A stretch of DNA of 64,000 nucleotides from JAGQVA01 sp041391725 (GTDB lineage: Bacteria; Bacteroidota; Bacteroidia; J057): positions 124,001 to 188,000 of the forward strand of contig JAWKNL010000008.1 in NCBI GenBank assembly GCA_041391725.1, in the 5' to 3' direction. Position 1 is the first letter of the stretch. Each line of letters starts with the position of its first letter. The notes under the pieces were generated by a model, which was given only the letters and a program-made list of their open reading frames with translations, had not been told where the DNA came from and ran no database searches. The position numbers were made by a program, and so were the translations under genes. This document shows positions 1 to 8,212 of this stretch, in pieces.

Positions 1-1
1 G

Positions 2-610
2 ATCACCATCAACCTCGGCCTGGGTACAGCATCTGCCGATTCAGGTGGTGTATATCTCGCAGGGGGAGCTGAATTTGGTGCTCCCGGTGGCCGTTTCAGA
101 ATGAATGACAGCGATGGCGACGGCGTGTATTCCATCACAATTGAGCGCAACAAAGGATTTGGCGGATACTACACCTTCGCCAACGGCAACTGCCCTGACT
201 ACTCTTGTAAGGAAGATATTTCAGGACAGAGCTGTGCGCAGGCGCAAAACTTCAACGACCGCTGGCTCAACCCTGTTACCCAGGATACAACCATCAATAC
301 CTGCTTTGCTATCTGTTCGGACAACACAGCTTGTACCACCGGAATCAATGACTTTGACTTTACTGAAGACCTCTTTACCGTAGCACCGTCACTCGTTGAC
401 TACGCCACCCGTCTTACTTTCAGTGAAAATGCAAGACAGGAGCGGCTTATCAAAGTTATCAGCCCTTCCGGCCAGATTGTCCGCAACTTCCGTCTTCCTG
501 CATCCCAGTCTGACTACGAATTAGACATGCACGCACTCGCTTCGGGCATGTATTTTATTCATGTACAGATTGGTGCCCAGTATGCTTACAAAAAAGTAGT
601 AAGACAGTAA
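2..610 (+). CDS. C-terminal part of a T9SS-secreted carbohydrate-binding protein (5' end outside window)
   Basis: The frame is open from base 2, so the start lies before the window; about 202 residues are visible. The first ~105 look like a Cys-rich carbohydrate-binding beta-sandwich (GVYLAGG, DGDGVYSITI, YYTFANGNC). The last ~85 form a T9SS type A sorting domain, with an RLIKVISPSG strand, a GMYFIHVQ strand and the basic end KKVVRQ. By family knowledge such a tail is cleaved at export and the cargo stays on the cell surface or is released. It lies 43 bases before susC on the same strand, so I infer an extracellular enzyme or binding protein of the same glycan locus, possibly a GH16 hydrolase; the catalytic part is not visible. 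Confidence 0.75.
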   Translation: MTINLGLGTASADSGGVYLAGGAEFGAPGGRFRMNDSDGDGVYSITIERNKGFGGYYTFANGNCPDYSCKEDISGQSCAQAQNFNDRWLNPVTQDTTINTCFAICSDNTACTTGINDFDFTEDLFTVAPSLVDYATRLTFSENARQERLIKVISPSGQIVRNFRLPASQSDYELDMHALASGMYFIHVQIGAQYAYKKVVRQ

Positions 611-653
611 GTAGCAGCCAAAAATTGCGCTGAATACTAACCTGCAAATTCAA

Positions 654-3600
654 ATGAAAAAATTCATTCTCCTTATACTATCCGGGATGATGATTGGTAA
701 TGTTCTGCTCGGGCAGAACATTACCATCACCGGACAAGTTACTTCCGCCGACGAGGGCACCGGTATTGCCGGTGCCACCGTACGGGTAAAAAACACCGCC
801 ATTGGCGCTCTTACCGATGAAGAAGGAAATTACCGGATCAATGTCCCCGCTAAAGGTGTGACCCTGATATTTTCCTATGTCACGCTTGCTACACAGGAAG
901 TAGTGGTAGGCGAAAGTACGACGATCAATATTGCCCTGAAACCTACTATGATGGACGAAGTGGTCGTTGTGGGGTATGGAACCCAGAAAAGGAGTACCAT
1001 CTCCGGTTCCGTATCTACCATCAGCGCTTCCGAAATCACAGAACTGCCCAGCCTTCGCGTAGAGCAGGCATTACAGGGCCGTGCTGCGGGAATTCAGGTA
1101 TCGCAAAACTCCGGCTCGCCGGGTAGTGCCCTTTCGGTGCGCATCAGAGGAACCGGTACCATCGGTGACAGCGAACCACTGTATGTAGTGGACGGAATCC
1201 CCGTAGGTGGACTGGACTTTCTTAATGTCAACGACATCGAATCAGTCAGCGTGCTAAAAGATGCAGCTTCGGCTGCGATATACGGCGCCCGCGCCGCCAA
1301 TGGTGTGGTACTGATCACCACCCGTCAGGGAAAACGCAATCAGAAAGCAGTCATTTCTTATGACGGTTATTACGGCACACAGAGCACATGGAAAAAACTC
1401 AACCTCCTCAATGCCCGCGAATACGCCATTCTTTCCAATGAAGCCTATATCGCAGCAGGAAGAATTCCCCTTACCCAATTTGCCAATCCCGATGCATTAG
1501 GAGAAGGCACAGACTGGCAGGACGCTATTTTTGCCAATGCCCCAATACAGAATCATCAGGTTTCAGTAACCGGGGGAAATGACAGAAGTACGTATGCTGT
1601 CAGCGGAAACTATTTCAGCCAGGATGGAATTGTAGGGGGAGAAAAATCGTCTTTTGACCGCATCACCCTCCGCATCAACCAGACTTTTCAGGCTACCGAA
1701 AAACTGAAAATGGGCAGCAACCTCAACCTGACCAACCTCAACCGGAGTGCCATGCCTGAAAACAACGAATTCACCACGCCCCTCGTCCGGGCCCTGAATA
1801 TGGATCCGGTCACCCCGGTAACACTTGACGACGGCACTTTCGCAGCCTCCCTGTACTCCGACACAGACATACGCAACCCGGTCAACCAGATTGCCCTTGC
1901 CAGCGACAACTGGCAGACCAACCGGATTGTGGGATCGCTGTTTGCCGAATATCAGTTTGTCAAAGGGCTTACCCTGCGGTCGGCGTTTAATCTCGACGAA
2001 ACCTTTGCAAGGCGCAAAGTATTTTCGCCCACATATCAGCTTTACACGACCACGGGTCAGGCCGCCGCAAATGAGCAGAGCCTTGTTTCATCCGTACTGG
2101 TCGAAAACCCCCGCTGGCGCACCTGGCTATGGGAAAATACATTAACCTATACCCAGACTTTTGCAGAAAAACACAACCTTACCCTTCTGGGCGGATACAC
2201 CCGGCAGGAAGGAATTTCAGAAGGCCTGGGAGGCGCCAAGGCTGATCTGCCGGGCAACGACCCCGACGCAGCCTATATCGCCAATGCGCAGGACAGAGAA
2301 AGCGAAGGAACTTATGACTGGATCACAGAAGAAGCATGGGTATCTTATATCGCCCGGGCCAATTATGATTATGACAACCGATACCTGGTTTCTGTAACCA
2401 CCCGCCGCGATGGATCTTCCAAATTTGGAGAAAACAACCGGTTTGGCTTTTTCCCCTCCGTATCTCTGGGATGGGTAGTCTCCAATGAATCATTCTTCAA
2501 GCCCGCCGCCATCAATTTCCTGAAAGTAAGAGCCAGCTGGGGACAAAATGGAAATGACCGCATCGGTGCATACCAGTTTACCTCTGTCGTCAACAGTGGG
2601 CAAAACTATACCTTTGGGGATACCGAAACCATCACCAATGGCAGCGCACCCGTAACGGCAAGTAACCCCAGCCTCCGTTGGGAAACCGTCATCCAGTCTG
2701 ACCTCGGTGTGGATGTGGGAATGTTTAACGACCGGCTGACGCTGACCGCAGATTTGTTTCTGAAGCAGACCCGCGACATGCTGGTAACCATTCCGATTCT
2801 CGACCATATCGGTGCCGAACCATCGGCACAGAATGCAGGAACCATCGAAAACCGGGGGATTGAACTGGCAGCCGAGTACAACGAAAAAATCGGTGAAGTG
2901 CGATTCAGTCTCGGAGGAAACATTGCCTTTATCAAAAATAACGTTACCAGCCTCGGTAACGGAGGTCAACCTGTCATTACAGGCTTCCTCCAGTCAGCCA
3001 ACGGCTATGTCTCACGTACAGAAGTAGGTTATCCGGTAGCATCCTTCTACGGATATGTAACTGACGGACTTTTCCAGACGCAGGAAGAAGTCGCACAGCA
3101 TGCAGCACAGGATGGTGCTGCCCCAGGCGATATTCGGTTTCGCGACCTCAATGATGATGGAATCATCAACGAGCAGGATCAGACCTTCATCGGAAACCCC
3201 ACCCCCGACTTTACCTACGGCATCACGGGTAGTGTATCATGGAAAGGCCTTGATCTCAACTTTTTCCTCCAGGGAACCCAGGGCAATGATATTTACCAGG
3301 GTTATACCCGGTATGATTTCACCTACATCAATATGCCCAACTGGCGACTCAACCGATGGACAGGTACCGGAACCAGCAATGACGAACCCCGGGTTATTCT
3401 TACTGACCCCAATCAGAATGCGCGGATTTCCGATCGGTTTGTGGAAGACGGCTCCTATATGCGGGTAAAGAATGTGCAGCTTGGTTATACATTTCCGGCG
3501 GCCATGACCGAAAAACTCAAAGTCGGGAAACTCCGCCTGTATGTCTCCGGCAACAACCTTTTCACATTTACCTCATATCGCGGACTTGACCCGGAAATCG

Positions 3601-3689
3601 GTACAAGAGGAAGCCTGGAGATCGGCATTGACCGCGGATTTTACCCGCAGGCCCGATCCATTCTGGGAGGGATAAATGCAAGTTTCTAA
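654..3689 (+). CDS. SusC/RagA-family TonB-dependent outer-membrane receptor
   Basis: 1011 residues, a normal length for SusC. A signal peptide (MKKFILLILSGMMIG...LLGQ) is followed by a carboxypeptidase-regulatory-like domain (about 25-105; 'GQVTSADEGTGIAGATVRVKNT'-type start), a TonB-box-like stretch DEVVVVGYGTQ, the plug domain (about 115-225, with the LYVVDGIPV and IESVSVLKDAASAAIYG motifs) and a large beta-barrel ending in a C-terminal aromatic residue (NASF). It imports oligosaccharides across the outer membrane using TonB energy. It is followed after 18 bases by susD, its lid partner. With two GH16 genes downstream the likely substrate is a beta-1,3-glucan (inference). No regulator of the locus lies inside the window. 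Confidence 0.96.
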   Translation: MKKFILLILSGMMIGNVLLGQNITITGQVTSADEGTGIAGATVRVKNTAIGALTDEEGNYRINVPAKGVTLIFSYVTLATQEVVVGESTTINIALKPTMMDEVVVVGYGTQKRSTISGSVSTISASEITELPSLRVEQALQGRAAGIQVSQNSGSPGSALSVRIRGTGTIGDSEPLYVVDGIPVGGLDFLNVNDIESVSVLKDAASAAIYGARAANGVVLITTRQGKRNQKAVISYDGYYGTQSTWKKLNLLNAREYAILSNEAYIAAGRIPLTQFANPDALGEGTDWQDAIFANAPIQNHQVSVTGGNDRSTYAVSGNYFSQDGIVGGEKSSFDRITLRINQTFQATEKLKMGSNLNLTNLNRSAMPENNEFTTPLVRALNMDPVTPVTLDDGTFAASLYSDTDIRNPVNQIALASDNWQTNRIVGSLFAEYQFVKGLTLRSAFNLDETFARRKVFSPTYQLYTTTGQAAANEQSLVSSVLVENPRWRTWLWENTLTYTQTFAEKHNLTLLGGYTRQEGISEGLGGAKADLPGNDPDAAYIANAQDRESEGTYDWITEEAWVSYIARANYDYDNRYLVSVTTRRDGSSKFGENNRFGFFPSVSLGWVVSNESFFKPAAINFLKVRASWGQNGNDRIGAYQFTSVVNSGQNYTFGDTETITNGSAPVTASNPSLRWETVIQSDLGVDVGMFNDRLTLTADLFLKQTRDMLVTIPILDHIGAEPSAQNAGTIENRGIELAAEYNEKIGEVRFSLGGNIAFIKNNVTSLGNGGQPVITGFLQSANGYVSRTEVGYPVASFYGYVTDGLFQTQEEVAQHAAQDGAAPGDIRFRDLNDDGIINEQDQTFIGNPTPDFTYGITGSVSWKGLDLNFFLQGTQGNDIYQGYTRYDFTYINMPNWRLNRWTGTGTSNDEPRVILTDPNQNARISDRFVEDGSYMRVKNVQLGYTFPAAMTEKLKVGKLRLYVSGNNLFTFTSYRGLDPEIGTRGSLEIGIDRGFYPQARSILGGINASF

Positions 3690-3707
3690 CCCTTAACCAC
3701 TACAGAA

Positions 3708-5225
3708 ATGCGAAAAACTTATAAAATTATCGTATCGGTACTGGCAATGGGAATGATTGCCACAGGCTGCGAAAAAGAATTTCTCCAGCGAAATCCCAAA
3801 GTGGGAGTTACAGAAGCCAATTTTTACCAGACTGCCGATGACGCAGAAGCAGCCATTGTAGCGGCCTATTCGGCCTTGCAGTATGAGCTGACTCCCTCAG
3901 GGCACTTCCGCTGGTTTTGGGGAGATATCGTCTCCGACGACGCACTCAAGGGCGGCTCCGGCGACAATGACGCAGCCTCGCTGGGGCGCCTCGAAAATTT
4001 CGAGGGAAGACCCACCAACGAATTGCTGGAAAGCGAATGGAATGCCGATTACAAAGGAATTTACTTCGCCAATCTGGTCATTCAGAATGTGCCGCAGATT
4101 GAAATGGATCCCTTTCAGAAAGCAAGGATCATCGGAGAGGCCAAATTTATCCGTGCCTGGTTTTATTACAATCTGGCCATGCTCTTTGGCGATGTGCCGC
4201 TGGTAACCGAGGTCGTGGGTCCCGATGATGTGCGGCCACGTACTCCGGTAGGTGAGGTTTGGGCTCAGGTCGAAACCGATCTCAAAGATGCCATACCTGT
4301 ACTGCCGCTCAAAAGTGAGATAAGCCAGTCCCAGATCGGTCGGATTACCCGCGGAGCCGCACAGGCACTGCTGGTCAAAGCCTACGCTTTTCAGGCAAAA
4401 TGGACGGATGCAGAGCCCGTTGCCGACGACATTATCCAGTCGGGAGAGTATTATCTCGTCGATGATTTTCCTTCCATTTTTACCATTGCAGGAGAAAACG
4501 GGCCTGAATCAATTTTCGAAATCCAGTACATGAACCGTTCCAACGGAGATTGGGGCAGATTTGAAGAAGGCACACTGACCAATGTATTCCAGCGGGCAAG
4601 AGGTGACTATGGCGGGTATGGGTTTAATATTCCCACTCAGAGCCTGGTAGATGAATTTTTTAAAGAAGGCGATGAAGACCCCAGACTTGTGGCAACAGTC
4701 TTCCGTGAAGGAGATATTATGGGTGACCGCGGGCCATTTACCAAAGAGGGTACAGGTGGATTTCCGTATGATTATTATGCGAGGAAATATTTTATCAGCA
4801 AAAATGAGGAAGCGCCGACAGGAGATCCCAATGTGAACGGACAATCCAATGACAGGGTCATTCGGCTGGCTGATATTCTTTTGTTACATGCAGAAGCAGC
4901 CTGGCACAATGGAAATGAAGCCGCTGCATTGGTTTCGCTCAATCAGGTTCGTGCCAGAGCCCGCAATGGCAGTACTACCCTTTTGCCGGATGTTACGGCT
5001 TCGGGAGAAGCGCTTTTAGCGGCCATCCTCCACGAGCGAAGAGTAGAACTTGCGCTGGAAGGACACCGGTTTTTTGATGTCATCAGACAGGGAAAAACCT
5101 ATGCAGAATCGGTGATGCAACCCCTTCACCCTTCTTTTAACTACGATATTCACAAGGTATTCCCCATTCCTCAGTCACAGATTCAGCTTTCGGATGGCGT
5201 AATTACTCAGAATACCGGTTATTGA
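3708..5225 (+). CDS. SusD/RagB-family glycan-binding surface lipoprotein
   Basis: 505 residues. The lipoprotein signal ends at a lipobox (MIATGC, Cys21), followed by the typical SusD N-terminus with EKEFLQRNP. The body is the alpha-helical TPR-like SusD fold; the C-terminal family signature is visible (HERRVELALEGHRFFDVIRQG, and a final PIPQSQI strand). SusD proteins sit as a lid on SusC at the cell surface and capture glycan pieces. The gene is 18 bases after susC and its stop touches the next gene, so the set is co-transcribed. Confidence 0.96.
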   Translation: MRKTYKIIVSVLAMGMIATGCEKEFLQRNPKVGVTEANFYQTADDAEAAIVAAYSALQYELTPSGHFRWFWGDIVSDDALKGGSGDNDAASLGRLENFEGRPTNELLESEWNADYKGIYFANLVIQNVPQIEMDPFQKARIIGEAKFIRAWFYYNLAMLFGDVPLVTEVVGPDDVRPRTPVGEVWAQVETDLKDAIPVLPLKSEISQSQIGRITRGAAQALLVKAYAFQAKWTDAEPVADDIIQSGEYYLVDDFPSIFTIAGENGPESIFEIQYMNRSNGDWGRFEEGTLTNVFQRARGDYGGYGFNIPTQSLVDEFFKEGDEDPRLVATVFREGDIMGDRGPFTKEGTGGFPYDYYARKYFISKNEEAPTGDPNVNGQSNDRVIRLADILLLHAEAAWHNGNEAAALVSLNQVRARARNGSTTLLPDVTASGEALLAAILHERRVELALEGHRFFDVIRQGKTYAESVMQPLHPSFNYDIHKVFPIPQSQIQLSDGVITQNTGY

Positions 5226-5245
5226 TTGTTTGCCTAACAACTGGA

Positions 5246-6085
5246 ATGATGAAAAAAATTGCATATATAACGCTGGTTGCCCTCATTTTCGCGGCAATAG
5301 CCTGTACTCCCTACCAGGATGAGGACATTGACATCGGGCCGCTGCCCGGTTCGCCTGATTTTTCGGCGGAAGTACTCCCCGATGATCCCAATGCTGTTGT
5401 AATCAAAGGCATTTCACCGGGATTTTTCTCCTATGTCTGGGATTTGCCCGGCGGAGCTCCCGGCCGGTCAACGCAGCCCATTGATACCATTGTTTACACA
5501 AAGGCGGGAACCTACACCATCACACTTTATGCAGCCAGTGAAACGGGCGGCGGCACATCTTCTGTATCAAAAACCGTCACCATCGACAAAGACCTTGTCA
5601 TTGCCTGCGACAGCCTTGTGTCTCTTCTTACGGGAGAATGCCAGGGGGTAGGAAAAAAATGGACTTTCTCCAAAGACGCAGGAGCAGTGGCTGTAGGGCC
5701 CAATCCTTACTCTACAGAGTGGTACAGTTCGCCCCCCAATGGCCTTCAGCCTGCGCAATACGATGATGTCTATTCCTTCTTCTTCGACGGAAGTGTATTT
5801 GAATATGACAATAATGGCACTACCGTTGACCCCTGCCAGGGTTATCAGGCGCTACCCTTTACGGCTCCCGCCAATATGCAGTGGAGCCTTACCCCGGGAG
5901 CTGGTGTGAGCGGGGAGACAAGAATTACCCTTCCCGACGAAATATTTATGGGCGTAATGGACTCAGGCCCTTATTATGATATTATCAGTGTCACGGAGAA
6001 CGAACTGGTGCTTCATGGCCCTTTAAAACCGTGCAGTCCCGGCGCGACCGGGTGGTTTACCCTCCGTTTTGTGAAAGCAGATTAA
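5246..6085 (+). CDS. PKD-domain surface lipoprotein of the glycan locus
   Basis: About 279 residues from the ATG at 5246. A TTG at 5222 would overlap the susD stop but adds residues in front of a clean lipoprotein signal, so I prefer the ATG (a second ATG follows at 5249). The signal ends at IAAIAC (Cys20). A PKD-type Ig fold spans about 25-115 (SYVWDLPGG, GTYTITLYA), followed by a ~150-residue region with WTF, EYDNNG and a final strand WFTLRFVKAD; this part resembles all-beta domains often found in glycan-locus 'SusE/F-position' proteins. The position directly after SusD suggests a surface glycan-binding protein that helps hold the substrate. No catalytic motif is seen; binding specificity is inference. 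Confidence 0.8.
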   Translation: MMKKIAYITLVALIFAAIACTPYQDEDIDIGPLPGSPDFSAEVLPDDPNAVVIKGISPGFFSYVWDLPGGAPGRSTQPIDTIVYTKAGTYTITLYAASETGGGTSSVSKTVTIDKDLVIACDSLVSLLTGECQGVGKKWTFSKDAGAVAVGPNPYSTEWYSSPPNGLQPAQYDDVYSFFFDGSVFEYDNNGTTVDPCQGYQALPFTAPANMQWSLTPGAGVSGETRITLPDEIFMGVMDSGPYYDIISVTENELVLHGPLKPCSPGATGWFTLRFVKAD

Positions 6086-6096
6086 TCTGAAGATAC

Positions 6097-6921
6097 ATGG
6101 TTAAGGTTCGTATTATGTGGATGTTGGTTTTGGTCTGGGGATGTCATTACCATCCTCAGACCGCCCCATCCCTTTCGGAAGAACAACTTGTCTGGGCCGA
6201 GGAATTTTCATACACCGGTGCGCCTGATCCTGAAAAATGGAGTTATGACCTCGGCAATGGCTGTCCCAATCTTTGCGGGTGGGGAAACAACGAACTGCAA
6301 CATTATACCGATAAACCCGAAAACGTCAGGGTCGAAAACGGTATGCTCGTCATTGAAGCGCATAAGGAAAATGTAGGCGAAAGTGCCTTTACGTCTGCTC
6401 GTATTGTGAGCAAACATAAAGCAGATTTTCTTTACGGAAAATTTAAAATCCGCGCAAAAGCTGCCACCGGCAGAGGTACCTGGTCCGCCGTCTGGATGCT
6501 CCCCACAGACAGCAAACACGGCGGATGGCCTACCGGAGGTGAAATTGATATTATGGAATATGTAGGCTATAACCCTGATTCCATTTTCCAGACCATCCAT
6601 ACCGGCGCTTATAATGGCATGCATGGAACCCAGGTTGGCGGGAAACTGCATTTCCCTATGGCTGACACGGCCTTTCATGTTTATACGGTCAACTGGACTC
6701 CCGAAAAATTAGACCTGCTGATCGACGATCAGTTGGGCTTCTCTTTTCAAAATGAAGGAGGAAGTGTAGAAAAATGGCCATTTGATCAGCCCTTCCATTT
6801 TATTCTCAATCTGGCAGCAGGTGGAAACTGGGGGGGCAGAATGGGTATTGACCCTGATATATGGCCACAAAAAATGCTGGTTGATTATATCCGGGTGTAT
6901 AAACTTCCGCTTGAAGAATAG
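6097..6921 (+). CDS. GH16 family beta-glucanase lipoprotein (laminarinase-like)
   Basis: 274 residues; lipobox LVWGC puts the lipid on Cys16, so the enzyme is membrane-anchored. The rest is one GH16 jelly-roll domain (about 30-272). The catalytic signature EIDIMEYVG is intact: nucleophile Glu149, assisting Asp151 and acid/base Glu154. Aromatic subsite motifs GWGNNELQHY and WTPEKLDLLIDD are typical of laminarinases. GH16 enzymes of this type cut beta-1,3- or mixed beta-1,3/1,4-glucans inside the chain; the exact substrate is inferred. It lies 11 bases after the PKD gene and 29 before a second GH16 gene. The two enzymes share fold and motifs but differ in accessory domain, so they may act on different chain lengths or in different places. 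Confidence 0.93.
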   Translation: MVKVRIMWMLVLVWGCHYHPQTAPSLSEEQLVWAEEFSYTGAPDPEKWSYDLGNGCPNLCGWGNNELQHYTDKPENVRVENGMLVIEAHKENVGESAFTSARIVSKHKADFLYGKFKIRAKAATGRGTWSAVWMLPTDSKHGGWPTGGEIDIMEYVGYNPDSIFQTIHTGAYNGMHGTQVGGKLHFPMADTAFHVYTVNWTPEKLDLLIDDQLGFSFQNEGGSVEKWPFDQPFHFILNLAAGGNWGGRMGIDPDIWPQKMLVDYIRVYKLPLEE

Positions 6922-6950
6922 TTTTACCATTTATCCAAACCCCGAAACTT

Positions 6951-8123
6951 ATGAAAACGCACCGCTGTTTTATCATCACTGCGCTCACTCTGTCTATAAT
7001 TATGGCAGGATGTGAGGAAAAAACACCCGAAGTAATTCTCCCCAATGCTGCTATCAACGATGTGTCGAGAGTAGAAGGGGATGAAAACTCAACCTTCAGT
7101 TTCCGCGTCGTACTGGCCGGCGAAAATACGCAGGGCGTAACCGTAAACTACCAGACCACCAGCGAAACTGCCTCTCCGGGTGAAGACTATACCGAAACTT
7201 CCGGTACACTTACCATACCTGCCGGTGAGTTGGAAAAAGCGATCGAAATACCGATACATGGCGATATCCGAAACGAACCTGACGAAACCTTTCTGGTAAC
7301 ACTTTCAAATATTTCAGGTGCCAAACTCCTCGACGGAGAGGCAAAAGGAACCATTCGCAACGATGACGAAGGCAAACTATCGATACCCGAAACCGGATAC
7401 GAAACCCCGATAACCTATCCGGGAAAAACGCTTGTCTGGCAGGATGAGTTTGACGGTACGGCTGTAGATCCCGCCAACTGGACATTTGAGACAGGCGCAA
7501 GTGGGTGGGGGAATAATGAACTTCAGTATTATCGCCCCGAAAACACTTCCATTGAGAATGGAAATCTGGTTATCACCGCCAAAAAAGAAAACTACAGCGG
7601 GAGCAGTTACACTTCCTCCCGCATGATTACGGCGGGAAAACGAGAATTTAAGTTTGGCAGGATCGACATACGCGCCGCACTGCCCGAAGGGCAGGGAATA
7701 TGGCCTGCGCTCTGGATGCTGGGAGGAAATTTCTTTACCACCGGCTGGCCATCATGCGGAGAAATTGACATCATGGAACTGGTAGGTCATGTTCCCAATC
7801 AGGTACATGGCACGGTACACTACGGCGCAGACTTACCTTCGCACCAGTACACCGGAGGATCATTTCTCCTGTCAGGAGGCAAAAAATTTTCACAGGAATA
7901 CCACGTATTTTCTCTGGTATGGGAAGAAAACATCATCAAATGGCTGGTGGACGATGTCCAGTACTTTCAGATCACCAGCAGCAACATAAACCACTGGCCT
8001 TTCAACGAAAACTTCTTCTTTATTTTCAACATTGCGGTAGGTGGCAACTGGCCCGGAAGCCCTGATAATACCACGGTTTTCCCGCAATATATGATTGTCG
8101 ATTACGTCAGGGTTTTTCAATAA
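6951..8123 (+). CDS. Calx-beta plus GH16 beta-glucanase lipoprotein
   Basis: 390 residues. Lipobox IIMAGC (Cys21). A Calx-beta domain spans about 30-140 (VEGDENSTFSFRVVL, DETFLVTLSN, GTIRNDD), then a GH16 domain spans about 155-390. The catalytic motif EIDIMELVG is complete (Glu271, Asp273, Glu276), with the family stretch GWGNNELQYY. Calx-beta domains are stalks or Ca-binding spacers in surface proteins, so I infer that this enzyme reaches further from the membrane than its neighbour. It is the last gene of the + strand glycan locus and meets the adhesin gene tail to tail; there is no clear terminator between them. Confidence 0.93.
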   Translation: MKTHRCFIITALTLSIIMAGCEEKTPEVILPNAAINDVSRVEGDENSTFSFRVVLAGENTQGVTVNYQTTSETASPGEDYTETSGTLTIPAGELEKAIEIPIHGDIRNEPDETFLVTLSNISGAKLLDGEAKGTIRNDDEGKLSIPETGYETPITYPGKTLVWQDEFDGTAVDPANWTFETGASGWGNNELQYYRPENTSIENGNLVITAKKENYSGSSYTSSRMITAGKREFKFGRIDIRAALPEGQGIWPALWMLGGNFFTTGWPSCGEIDIMELVGHVPNQVHGTVHYGADLPSHQYTGGSFLLSGGKKFSQEYHVFSLVWEENIIKWLVDDVQYFQITSSNINHWPFNENFFFIFNIAVGGNWPGSPDNTTVFPQYMIVDYVRVFQ

Positions 8124-8124
8124 C

Positions 8125-8212
8125 TCATCTTACCAATACCCGTTTCACAGAAATTCCGCTATCTGAAGATAGTACCAGAATATACAGCCCTCCGGCTTTG
8201 CCGGGGGCATTG
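8125..8212 (-). other. one-base frameshift that cuts off the T9SS sorting tail
   Basis: On the minus strand the gene reads ATG CCC CCG GCA, giving an atypical end and a TGA at 8145. Adding one C to the five-C run (8203-8207) gives M-P-P-G-K-A-G-G-L-Y-I-L-V-L-S and onward to K-R-V-L-V-R followed by TGA at 8127-8125, a textbook sorting-domain end. The restored stop would lie one base from the end of the GH16 gene. Either the assembly dropped one base in the homopolymer, or the adhesin is really broken or phase-variable. Confidence 0.85.

Noticed and set aside
8203..8207. programmed -1 frameshift in the adhesin gene
   Set aside because: No X-XXY-YYZ slippery heptamer with a following stem was found; a dropped base in the C-run explains it fully.
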